A stretch of 64,000 nucleotides of DNA, from NCBI GenBank assembly GCA_029990175.1, contig JARKIP010000051.1, positions 2,000,501 to 2,064,500 of the forward strand. Direction: 5' to 3'. The number at the start of each line of letters is the position of its first letter. The first letter of the stretch is position 1. The notes under the pieces were generated by a model. It made no database searches, was not told the DNA's origin, and saw nothing but the letters and a program-made list of their open reading frames with translations. The position numbers were made by a program, and so were the translations under genes. This document shows positions 10,465-21,900 of the stretch, piece by piece. This stretch comes from Petunia secreta (taxonomy: Eukaryota; Streptophyta; Magnoliopsida; Solanales; Solanaceae).

Positions 10465-13400
10465 ATGGTTGGTACTCGAAATTCTAACACCAGTGCTCAA
10501 GCAGCTGATCAAGAAACGCTTGCGGCTATTGTGGCTCAGCGTAAATCTAAGAAAAGTAAGAAGGGAAAGCCAACTAAGAAGATTCCAGCGCCTCAGGTTG
10601 AACCAGAGGAGCGGGTTGATCAGATTGAGATAGATGAGGAAGCTAACCAGAACCAAGTGCCACCCCCACCTGTTGTTCCAGCTCAAGTTGTCTTGCCACC
10701 AGAGATGGGTGAGGCTTTTAATGCAATGAGAGGGGCTATGGAGATGTTTACTACAGTCATGGCTACTCAGGGTCATAGGGAGAATGAGGCACCACCTCAG
10801 GGCAACAGACATGAAAGTTCTATAACCTCCAGGGCACACGAGTTTCTCAAGTTGAGACCACCAGAGCTCTACAGTACCAAGGTTGGTGAAGATGCAATGT
10901 TATGGCTTGAGGAAGTTAAAAGGGCACTCCGGTTGATGAAAGCAGTTGATAATGAGGCTGTTGAATTAGCTGCCTACCAGCTGAAGGGTACGGCAGGCAC
11001 TTGGTTCGAGATATGGGAAAGAGAGAGAGATGAGGATTATGGTCCACCTACTTGGGAGGAATTTGAGGAGGCATTCACAATGAACTTTATACCAGAAGAA
11101 GATAAGGCAGCCAAGGCTACCCAGTTTGAGCAACTTAAGCAGGGATCAATGAGTGTAGAAGAATATCAGATGGAGTTTATCAAGTTGGCTAAGTACGCTC
11201 CCCATATGATTCCAACAGAAAGGGCAAAGATTGATAGATTCGTTAATGGATTGGGTATTCACATTCAGGACACTACAGCGGCAGCAGCAGCAGGTATGTC
11301 AGTTTTGTCCTCTGTTGTGGGATTTGCTAAGCACATGGAAAGGAAGAAACATCAAAGAAGAGATGAAAAGGAAAGCTACAATAACAAGAGGGCCCGATCA
11401 TCCAGCGGTTACAATGGTTCAATGGGAGGAGGAAAGAGCTCATTTAGCAAGGCTGCATCTGCACCAGCTCAGTCCTCTTACCAGTCAGGTGGTGGGTCAT
11501 ACTTCAAGAAGAACCAGAACTATGGGAATCAGTCTCGTTAGAATCAGAACCTTGGTGGCAGGTCCAATCAAAATCAGAGTTTTCAATCTCCAGCTATTCA
11601 GAGTCAAGGTAGTGTCAACCAGCAGCTACAGTATGGTGATGTTTGTAGTAATTGTAAAAAGAACCATTCAGGGCCGTGCAAGTTGGGTTTTCGAGGTTGT
11701 TACAATTGTCTTGAAGAGGGACACTACAAATTTAATTGCCCAAAGTTGCAGCGAGCCTATGATAGGGGAGCAGCATATCCAGCAGGTTCTTCAGCTACTG
11801 CAGTTGCACCACCCCAAGCTCGTGGCCCTCAGAACCAGGCTGCGCGTGGGGCGGGTAGAGGTTCAGGCTCAGTCCACCAGGGAGGGGGACGACCCCATTT
11901 ATATGCTACACTTGATCGTCAGAGTGCAGAGGCATCTCCAGCAGTTGTCACAGGTATACTCCAAGTTTGTTCACATAATGCATATGTCTTAATTGATCCA
12001 GGTTCTACATATTCTTATGTCACCCCGTATTTCGCTATGAGTCTCGGGCTAGAACCTGAACAGTTAAGTGAGTCCTTCTTAGTATCTACTCCAATTGGTG
12101 AGCCGGTGAAAGCAACTAGAGTTTATAAGAGTTGCTCAATTTCAGTCCAAGGCCGCAATACCACGGCCGATCTCGTAGAGCTAGAAATGGTGGACTTCGA
12201 TGTGATCATAGGTATGGATTGGCTATCTTCTTGCCATGCCAAGTTAGATTGTCGTGCCAAGATAGTCAGATTCCAGTTTCCAAATGAAGAAGTCCTAGAA
12301 TGGAAGGGTAGTTCAGCATCTCCAGTGGGTAAATTTATTTCTTACCTTAAGGCACAAAAGATGATAAGTAAAGGGTGTGTTGCCTATTTGGCTCATATCA
12401 TTAATGCAGAATCAGAGGTGCCAACTCTCCAGTCTGTGCCAGTTGTTAGGGAATTTATAGAAGTTTTTCCAGATGACCTTCCCGGACTTCCTCCAGAAAG
12501 AATCATAGAGTTTGGTATTGACCTCGTCCCGGGCACTCAGCCCATATCTATTCCTCCCTATAGAATGGCCCCAGCAGAGCTTAAAGAATTGAAAGAGCAG
12601 TTGAAAGATCTTCTTGAAAAGGGCTTCATCAGGCCGAGTGTGTCACCGTGGGGTGCTCCGGTCCTGTTTGTCAAGAAGAAAGATGGGTCTCTCAGAATGT
12701 GTATCGATTATCGGCAGTTGAACAAAGTTACAGTTAAAAACAAGTATCCATTGCCTAGAATTGATGACTTATTTGACCAACTTCAGGGTGCAAAGTACTT
12801 CTCAAAGATAGACTTGAGGTCGGGGTATCACCAGTTGAGAATCAGAGAAGAAGATATCCCAAAGACAGCCTTCAGGACTCGTTATGGGCACTATGAATTT
12901 TTAGTGATGTCCTTTGGGTTGACCAATGCACCCGCGGCATTCATGGATCTAATGAACAGGGTCTTCAAGCCATACTTAGACACCTTTATCATTGTGCTTA
13001 TAGACGATATTTTGGTATATTCTAAAAGCAAGGAAGAACATGCAGAGCACCTCAGGATAACATTGCAGACTTTGAAAGAGAATCAACTTTATGCCAAGTT
13101 TTCTAAATGTGAATTTTGGCTCCAGTCAATGGCATTCTTAGGCCATGTGGTATCTAGCGAAGGCATTAAAGTAGATCCTCAGAAGATTGAAGCGGTTAAG
13201 AATTGGCCAAGGCCAACAACACCGACCGAAATCCGAAGTTTCTTGGGTTTGGCAGGTTACTATAGGAGATTTGTAGAGGGCTTTTCTTCACTTGCAGCAC
13301 CATTGACCAAGCTGACTCAGAAAGCAGTTAAATTTCAGTGGTCAGAAGCGTGTGAGCACAGTTTTCAAGAATTGAAAAAGAGGTTGACTACTGCACCTGT

Positions 13401-15342
13401 GTTAACTTTGCCGACAAGTTTAGGTGGGTTCACGGTGTATTGTGATGCCTCCAGAGTAGGGCTTGGTTGCGTTCTCATGCAAGAAGGAAAGGTTGTTGCC
13501 TATGCTTCCAGGCAGTTGAAAAACCACGAAAAGAACTACCCCACACACGACTTAGAGCTTGCAGCGGTAGTATTTGCTTTAAAAATATGGAGGCACTACT
13601 TGTATGATGAGCATTCTGATATATATACAGACCATAAGAGTCTCCAGTACATTTTCAAGCAAAAGGAGTTAAATTTGAGGCAGAGAAGGTGGCTCGAGCT
13701 GTTGAAGGATTATGACATCAATATCCTTTACCATCCGGGCAAAGCTAATGTGGTAGCAGACGCACTCAGCAGAAAGTCAATGGGTGTCTTAGCTCATTTA
13801 TCAGTTCAGAGGAGACTGTTAGGCCGAGAAGTGCAAAAGCTGGCAAATGACGGGATTAGACTGGATGAGACGGGAGGAGGAGATATGGTTGCTTATGCCT
13901 TAGCACGTTCATCACTTATTGCACATGTTAAGGCTAAGCAAGATGAGGATCCGTATTTGGTGAAAATAAAAGATGGAGTCAGAAATAAAGAAATCACTGC
14001 TTTCACTCTTGGAAGCGATGGAGTTTTGAAGCTAAATAACAGGTTATGTGTACCAGATGTAGATGATCTCAGAAAAGCCATCATGGAAGAAGCTCACAGC
14101 TCGAGATACTCTGTTCACCCAGGTGCTACTAAAATGTATCAAGATTTGAAGGATTTGTATTGGTGGAAAGGCATGAAGAAGCAAGTAGCAGAGTATGTGG
14201 CTAAATGTTTGAATTGTCAGCAAGTCAAGGCAGAGCATCAACGACCAGGTGGTCTACTTCAGGATATAGAGATACCACAGTGGAAATGGGAAGCGATAAA
14301 TATGGATTTCGTGGTAGGCTTGCCTCGCACATATCGTAAACATGATTCAATTTGGGTCATTGTAGATAGACTCACAAAGTCAGCTCATTTTCTACCAGTT
14401 AAGACGACAGACACTGCCGAACAGTATGCTCAGTTGTACATCAAGGAAATTGTTAGGTTGCATGGCACCCCAGTCTCGATTATCTCTGACAGAGGTCCTC
14501 AGTTCACGGCCCATTTTTGGCAAGCTTTCCAGAAAAGGTTGGGAACCATGGTCAACTTGAGTACCGCTTTTCATCCGCAGACTGATGGGCAGGCAGAAAG
14601 GACCATTCAGACCCTCGAGGATATGTTGCGAGCTTGTGTTATAGATTTGTGAGGTAATTGGGATGACCACCTACCACTCATTGAGTTTGCTTACAATAAC
14701 AGCTATCAGGCTAGTATTGGGATGGCTCCGTATGAGGCGCTTTATGGGCGTAGATGTAGATCTCCAGTGGGCTGGTTCGAACAAGTAGAGGTGCCGTTAC
14801 TTGGCCCAGAGTTTGTTTATGAGGCTTTAGAGAAAGTCCAGCTAATTAGAGAAAGGCTGAAAACGGCTCAGAGTCGTCAAAAGTCTTATTCTGATAAGAG
14901 GCACAGAGACTTAGAGTTTAATGTAGGCGATATGGTATTTCTAAAAGTGTCACCAATCAAGGGAGTTATGAGGTTCGGTAAGAAGGGAAAACTTAGTCCT
15001 AGATTTATCGGACCTTATGAAATCTTAAGCAAGAAAGGTAATGTGGCTTATGAGCTAGCCTTGCCAGTTGAGTTGTCTTCGGTCCATCCTGTTTTTCACG
15101 TGTCTATGTTAAGAAAGTACATCCATGATGAGTCGCATGTTATTCCTTCCAACACCATAGAAATTAATACAGACTTGAGTTACGAAGAGGTACCAATCCA
15201 GATTCTGGATAGGCAAGTTAGAAAGTTAAGAACAAAAGATATAGCTTCGGTGAAAGTATTGTGGCGTGGTCAAAATTCAAAAGAGGCTACCTGGGAGGTT
15301 GAGGAAGACATGAAGAAAAGGTATCCCCATCTATTTGAATAA
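10465..15342 (+). pseudogene. Element A gag-pol polyprotein with two in-frame stops
   Basis: A single frame of 1625 codons starts MVGTRNSN. Gag fills about codons 1-420 and includes a canonical CX2CX4HX4C knuckle (CYNCLEEGHYKFNC, from codon 412). Protease has DPGS near codon 511. Reverse transcriptase has VLIDDIL, with the aspartates at codons 847-848, and is followed by RNase H (CDAS, TDHK). Integrase has the HHCC domain (about 14090-14230) and the DDE residues in MDF, SDRG and QAERT. The last 50 or so codons form a chromodomain (VLWRGQ, ATWEVEEDM), which directs integration to chromatin. The frame is broken only by TAG at 11539-11541, before the knuckle, and TGA at 14650-14652, after the integrase core. 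No frameshift is visible. The element is probably unable to move by itself. Confidence 0.92.
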
Positions 15343-15418
15343 CAAGGTATGTGAACTATAAAGGTTTAAATTGTATTTAAATTTTTTCTAGTAAATTATA
15401 AGATATTATGTGGTTTAG

Positions 15419-15550
15419 CTCCTTGCCGGAGTATATTAATTCGTTAGTGTTATTTAGCTCCTTGCCGGAGTACGTTTGATTTATTATTGAGATTCAGCTC
15501 CTTGCCGGAGCATGTTTTATTTATTGTTGGGATTTACCTCCTTGCCGGAG
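15419..15550 (+). repeat. Four CTCCTTGCCGGAG repeats in element A 3' UTR
   Basis: CTCCTTGCCGGAG occurs at 15419-15431, 15458-15470, 15498-15510 and 15538-15550, about 40 bases apart. Each forms a 4-bp stem (CTCC/GGAG) with loop TTGCC. The spacers between units are A/T-rich and diverged, while the hairpin is unchanged. It lies between the gag-pol stop and the polypurine tract. Confidence 0.9.
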
Positions 15551-15782
15551 TAGTAGTGGTTATTTTGGGCTATTGTTGGTACCTTTGATGGCCTATTATG
15601 GTGTATTGGTTGTTGTTGTGGTATTTCTGACAGGGATATTTTTTTTGGATAGTCCAGTTACAGGGGAGACTCTGCCGAAATTTTTAAGAAATCTAACACT
15701 TAGCCAAATTTTGGAACATTTGGCAAGTTGGTGGAATGGAAAGGTGGCCTAGGAGTGAGGAATTAAAAAAAAAAAAAAAAAA

Positions 15783-15818
15783 ATCATTCGAGGACGAATG
15801 ATCTTAAGGGGGGAAGAA
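15783..15818 (+). promoter_or_regulatory. Element A polypurine tract with AGGA hairpin
   Basis: A perfect 8-bp stem ATCATTCG/CGAATGAT with an AGGA loop (15783-15802) is followed by the purine tract AAGGGGGGAAGAA (15806-15818), which abuts the 3' LTR start at 15819. The tract primes plus-strand synthesis. The hairpin has counterparts in B, C and D with different arms. Confidence 0.85.
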
Positions 15819-16727
15819 TGTGACGTTCCCCAAAATTTCTAAGTTTTAGGACACTTATTGGCGTGAAAAATTATTTACGTAAAGTCGTTTCATATATTAT
15901 GGCGAGGTCCGAATATGAAGTGTATGGTGAAGATAGGTTAAATAGTTATCATGAATGATGTGTAAATATTTAAATGTATGTAAAGTGGAGGAAGAAATTG
16001 TAAGAGGTGCCAAAAGTTAAAGCCGACTTAATATAGGTAGAGTTTACATTAAGTTGGCTAATTAGCCAAGTTACCTAACATACAGGCTAGGCAAAACAAA
16101 TTCCTATAAGTAAATAGTATTAAAATATTAAGGAAAGGGGAGCAGCACAACCTTAACTAATGATACTTGGTTTCGGCAGACATAAGGAATTAAGATTCCT
16201 CCGTATCTAACTACTCCCGTCATCGAAAATCAAAGCTGTGAACATTACTTTTCCCAATTCAATCTCCAAGTTAACCTAAAGGTGAGTTTTTTCTACACAT
16301 CAATGAAATTATGTCACGATTATCTAATAGACAATAATTAATAAGAAAATTCCCAAAAACCTAGAAAGTTTAGAATATGAACTAGAGTTCTTGAATTGGG
16401 GAAAAGATTGAAACTTTGGAATTGATTACGTAAATTGGTGGTTGTAGTTGTTGGGTGACGTGAGGTGCGTCTGTTGGAGCTACGTATAGGCTCGAGGAGT
16501 AATCGAGGTGAGTTGAGATATACCCTTTCTAAGGTGCTTTTCTCGCAAAGTGCATGTATTTAAAGTGTTTGATAAATTGCTTTAGAGAAGTTAATGTACG
16601 TTTGATTGGAGCGGGCAAACGTTCATTATCCATTAATGTTTCCAAGTCGTTCTTTAGTATCAAGTATCTAGAAATATGTTTCATAGCTTCCTTTACATCC
16701 CGATCATATATCTTTACTTGAGTACAA
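15819..16727 (+). mobile_element. Element A 3' LTR, part upstream of element B
   Basis: It matches 8296-9227 with a few substitutions and a 14-18 base deletion near 16326. It ends in TACAA (16723-16727), the target site duplicated by element B. Confidence 0.92.
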
Positions 16728-18087
16728 TGATGGATATAATTTATTGATATATTTTTATAGTTAAATATTAAGTATTTTAAATAAAACGTGAATAAATATA
16801 TCCATCTCTCGCATATTTTCTAACATATTTTGCAGGAAGAAGAAATTATCCAAGGTGAAGAAAAATAAGGGATGACCATTGATGATTACATTATTCATAG
16901 TGTGATTATAACACTGATAGTAATGTCCGTGAATTGTTTTATGCTGAAGAATAAAAGTGCAAGCGGAAGAAAGTTCATGAAAGGAAGCTACGTATGAATA
17001 TTTGAAATTGTCATCTAAACCCAACTCACCTTGGCCATCTTGAAAATTTTCCTACCACCTTAGGATATGCCATCTTAGGTAGAACTTTGGCTTTGGAATT
17101 TATCTATAAATAGGTAGTAAACTTTGTATGGAAGATCATCAAATTTTCATCTTGCAAGAACTAATTTCTCTTGCTCTTTTTCTTTCTTTGTCTTTTATAA
17201 CTTTAAGCTTTTGTAGTTTTCTTTTGTAGAAGAAATACTACTTCTTCCTAGTCTTTATATTTTTAAAGTTTTTCTTACTCCATAATGGAGTAATCTCTTT
17301 TGTTGGGATAGTTGATGAAACTCGGTAATATTTATAATACTTATCTCAGTTTTAATACATGCTTAGCCTGAAGTTTTTAATCACATTTTAACACTGTGCT
17401 GGAATTATAGTTTTTACTAAATCTTTATTTTCACATCGGTCTATTTTATATCCAGGTTATTGTCATATTAATTTTGTAATTCTCACGGAGCAAAATTAAT
17501 GTATAATAACTGATGAATAAAGTAGTAGAGTAAAAACTATTTTTCCAAGTCTCTAATCTTGTTTACCTCAGTTTTAATTCTCACGGAGGAATTGTTGTAG
17601 GTAAGATTATTGATTTTCCGTAAAAATATTCTCACGAAGTTTTTACTACTTTTTTAGCACAATTCAGGCAAGAATAAATATTTCGGTTTAATCGTCACTA
17701 GTTATAATTTGATTAATATACATAACCTGACGGAGTGTTATTAATTGATTATTTTCTTAGTGAGCAAAATATAATTGAATTAGCAATAACCAATTATTTT
17801 TAAGAGAAATACATGTCAAAACTGAGATATTTATTATAAGTATTACCAAGTGAATTCAACGATTCCCAACTCCTTTTAAATTTGAAATCTTCCAGAAGTT
17901 CTTTATTTTAATTTAAGTAAATTTAAACTAAAAACCCACTTTTCATCAATTTGACTCTCTCAAATAGTAATTAAAATACTACAAGTCCGTAGCATAGAAT
18001 ACCCAATCTCTGTGGGACGATATCTTAAACTATATTAGAATTTGACAAGAACGAGCAGACAATTCCTATGCACTTTGGACCTCGTCA
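16728..18087 (+). mobile_element. Element B 5' LTR
   Basis: 1360 bp with a TATAAATA box at 17105-17112. Downstream of it a long imperfect inverted repeat (about 17303-17353 against 17818-17869) encloses four hairpins whose loops carry CTCACGGAG or a close variant (near 17482, 17580, 17631 and 17727). The ORF on the minus strand at 16761-17024 recurs in the other LTR but resembles no protein I know. Confidence 0.95.
17105..17112 (+). promoter_or_regulatory. Probable TATA box of element B LTR
   Basis: TATAAATA lies about 375 bases into the LTR, at the expected U3/R position, with the same box at 26470-26477 in the 3' LTR. The transcription start was not determined. Confidence 0.6.
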
Positions 18088-18092
18088 AATTT

Positions 18093-18110
18093 TGGCGCCG
18101 TTGCCGGGGA
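18093..18110 (+). promoter_or_regulatory. Element B primer-binding site (tRNA-Asp)
   Basis: TGGCGCCGTTGCCGGGGA is the exact complement of the 3' 18 bases of plant tRNA-Asp. It starts five bases after the LTR end. Asp primer sites are usual in the Athila and Tat groups. Confidence 0.93.
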
Positions 18111-18839
18111 TTGGCGTACATCTACTTCGGACTAAATATTTGATTACTAATTTGAGGACATATTAATATAAGTAATATTAACATAATCTACTTAATACTA
18201 CTATAACAATAACTATTGATTACTAACCTTTAACCTCTAATAATATTATATTTGCTTCTAACATTTTTATCTTTTCTAACACTTTTATTTCTTTTAGTAT
18301 ATCTATTATTGTTATTAATTTTCTTTACTGTCACTACTAATATATATATATATCCTACTTTATTAGCTTTTCATTGTTATTCCTTCTATTTACTGTTTTT
18401 GATCGATTACATCTCTTTTATTATAAGTAACATTGTTAATACTTTTTGTTCTTTCTCTTTCTTCTATCTATCTTATACTTAAAAGTCTTATTTTTAGTAC
18501 TTCTACTTATAGTACGTTTTCTTCCTCAGCTATTTCCGTCAGCTTCCTAGTTTTTCTCTTTTCTTTCTTTTCTTTACCATCAGTACTAGTAATACTATTA
18601 CTTTATCTATATACTAACTACTACTACTTACTATTCCCGTGTCAGTATCACTATATGTTGTTTTGTCATTGTTGTTTCTTTCATTACTAATGTTATTTTT
18701 ATATATCACCGTGCCATTTTCTTTGCTTTGTTACCAAGCATTGCTATTATAGTTATAAAGTTCTTTACTATTTTGTTAACCACTTCTATTATTACTACTG
18801 TTATTATCTAGTAGTCAATTTTTTTCTTTCATTTCAAGA

Positions 18840-18873
<34 letters not shown>

Positions 18874-18987
18874 TACAGAACTTCTATTACTAATTATTTC
18901 TACATTTTAGTATTTTCTTATAATACTTTTATTACAAGTACTTTTAAAAAAAAAAAAATTTTTTTTTTTAACAATTTCAAGTAGTTT
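18111..18987 (+). other. Element B pyrimidine-rich untranslated leader
   Basis: About 880 bases that are strongly T- and C-rich on the plus strand, with an (ATT)n run at about 18842-18873. ORFs here (18252-18482, 18433-18690) are low-complexity Leu/Phe/Ser/Tyr products and are not supported as genes. It leads directly to the gag start. Confidence 0.75.
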
Positions 18988-21900
18988 ATGACCCGCTCTT
19001 CTAATAAAGAGTTAGTCATTTACGATCCTGAAATTGAAAGATCTTTGAGATTGTGCAGAAAAAGACAACCATCATCTTCTAAAAGCATAATTTGTGACAA
19101 AATGGAACACCAATTAGGAGATAACAATAACCCATTAGGAGTCGCACCACAAGTAGAGGATCAGTTTGATGAAGTAGCACCAAGACCAGCAAACAGAATT
19201 CTAAGGGATTATGCTAGACCAGATCACTTCAATTGTGAATCTAGTGTCAGGAACCCACCAGTAGTAGCCAATAATTTTGAAATTAGGACCGGTCTAATTC
19301 AAACAATTCAACAGTCTTGCACCTTTACTGGTGATCCAAGTGAAGATCCACATAGTCATTTAATTGATTTTCTGGAACTAGTTGAAACTGCCAAATATAA
19401 TGGAGTGCCCGCTGAAGCTATCAAGTTAAGGCTATTTCCTTTTTCTTTAAAAGGAGATGCCAAGACTTGGTTGCGAAGTTTGCCTCGAGGTTCTATAACC
19501 ACATGGGACCAGATGACACAGAAGTTTTTGAACAAATATTTTTCTCCTGCTAAAACAACAAAGTTAAGACAAGATATTTCTAATTTCTTGCAGACTGACA
19601 CTGAGTCAGTTTATCAAGCATGGGAAAGATTAAAATCAATGTTAAGAAAATGTCCACATCATGACATTCCTGAACATATGCAGTTGTATATTTTCTATCA
19701 CGGATTAACACGCTCTTCTAGAAATGTGATAGATGCAGCTGCAGGAGGTTCCATCATGGGAAAGACCACAGAAGAAGCATTGCAATTGTTGAATGAAATT
19801 TCTGAGAATGCAATCCAGTGGCCATCTGATCGTGTAACCATCAAAAAGGCTGCCACAGTAAACCAGGCAGATGCATTTAATACACTAACACAACAGATTG
19901 CCTCCTTGGCACAAAAGTTTGAATCTTTTCAGGTGAATGCACAACAACCAAGCCAGTCTGAGGCTTGTGACATGTGTGGAGGAAACCATCTTAACCATGA
20001 ATGCCGCGCAAACAATCAGAATGATGAGCAGGCTAATGTCATCGGTTACATGTCGTACCCTTTTGGAAGCCCAATGGCACAGAAACATCCAGGATTTCAG
20101 TGGAGCAATCCAAATGGTGCTGAGAACTCTCAAAGCTTCCAGAAGCAACCAGCACAGGGTCCACCTGGATACCAAAATCAAAATCGTGGGCAATCGAATT
20201 TCAGGCCATATCAACAAGCAGCTCCATATCAGCAAAGGCCTCAACAAGCTCATTCAAGTCTCGATGACTTGTTGTACAAGTACATTAAGGCCACTGATGA
20301 AAAGATGGAAAGCCAAAACTCAACCCTCAAAAACTTGGAAATTCAGGTAAGCCAATTGGCAACTCTTGTTTCAGAAAAGATTCAAGGTCCCTTACCAAGC
20401 AATACGGAGAAAAATCCAAAGGAACACCTTAAGGCCATCGCCTTACGGTCAGGTAAGAATCTTGATGATCCATATGCTGATAGACAGGAAAAGAACCATT
20501 TTGAACACCAGGCAGCAAAGGGTAAGAATGTTGAAATACAATATGATCCATCAGAAGAGAATGAAATCAAGAAAAAAGATGAAAAGAATTTTGAAAAAAT
20601 AACTCCTCTCCCTGTGACAATCCCTTTTCCACAAAAGATGAAAAGAGAAAAGCTTGACAGTCAATTTGCAAAGTTTTTGGAAATTCTGAAACAGATTCAC
20701 ATTAATATTCCTTTCACTGATGCTTTATTGCAGATGCCTTCATATGCTAAATTTTTGAAAGAAATTTTGTCAAGCAAAAGGAAGTTAGAAGAAGTCTCTG
20801 TGGTAATGCTTACTGAAAAATGCAGTGCTATACTTCAAAATAAGCTACCACAAAAGCTTGGCGATCCAGGCAGTTTTACGATTCCATGCACCTTGGGAGG
20901 AGTATATTTTGAAAAAGCACTTTGTGATTCTGGAGCTTCAATAAATCTGATGCTATTTTCTATTTTTAGAAAATTGGATCTTGGTGACATAAAAAATACT
21001 GTTGTCTCTCTTCAATTTGCTGATCAAAGTACTAAGAAACCTAAGGGAATTATTGAAAATGTGCTTGTGAGAGTGGATAAATTTGTGTTCCCTGTAGATT
21101 TCATAGTACTTGAAATGGAAGAATGTCCTGATGAGCCAATAATTTTGGGTAGACCTTTTCTTGCTACAGGTAGAGCAATCATAGATGTCCATCAAGGACA
21201 ACTAATTTTGAGAGTAGACGAAGAAAGAGTCATTTTTTATATGCACAAGATTCTAAAATTTCCCGAAGATGAGACATCATCTTCTTGCTTTTCAATTGAC
21301 ATGATTAGTGATCTTGCAGATGAATTCAAAGATGACCAATTGATTTCAGACTCATTGGAAAGATGCTTGGCCCAATCTGGCACAAGGCAGAATGATGATC
21401 CGACAATTAGAAGTGAAGCTGAAATATTGGAAAATAATTCTGAAGAAGAGGGAGAAATGCTATCAGAAAATGCTCGACCAAAAATTGAACTCAAAATTCT
21501 CCCTTCCCATTTGAAGTATGTTTATCTTGAGCCTGAATTATTTCCTGTGATAATTTCATCTTCTCTGACTGCAGAACAGGAACATAAATTGATTGAAGTA
21601 CTGACAGCACACAAAGGAGCCTTAGGGTGGACTATAGCAGACATCAAAGGCATTAGTCCAGCTATTTGCACACATAGAATTCTCATGGAGGATAGCTACA
21701 AGCCAATAGTCCAACCCCAAAGGAGATTGAACCCAGCAATGCAAGAAGTTGTGAAAAATGAAATAATAAAACTTTTGGCTGCAGGTATTATTTACCCCAT
21801 TTCTGACAGCCCTTGGGTAAGTCCTGTTCAGGTGGTACCAAAGAAAGGAGGTATGACAGTTGTAAAAAATGAAAATAATGAACTCATACCTACCAGAACA

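Noticed and set aside
11539..11541. TAG as a possible programmed gag-pol readthrough stop
   Set aside because: It lies upstream of the Gag zinc knuckle, not at the gag-pol border, and Tekay elements normally use one frame. A plain nonsense mutation is more likely.
16761..17024. 87-residue minus-strand ORF present in both LTRs of B
   Set aside because: Antisense in U3 with no known domain. Repetition follows from the LTR duplication.
18093..18110. Possible tRNA-Asp gene
   Set aside because: Only the 18 bases complementary to the tRNA 3' end are present, directly after an LTR: a primer-binding site.
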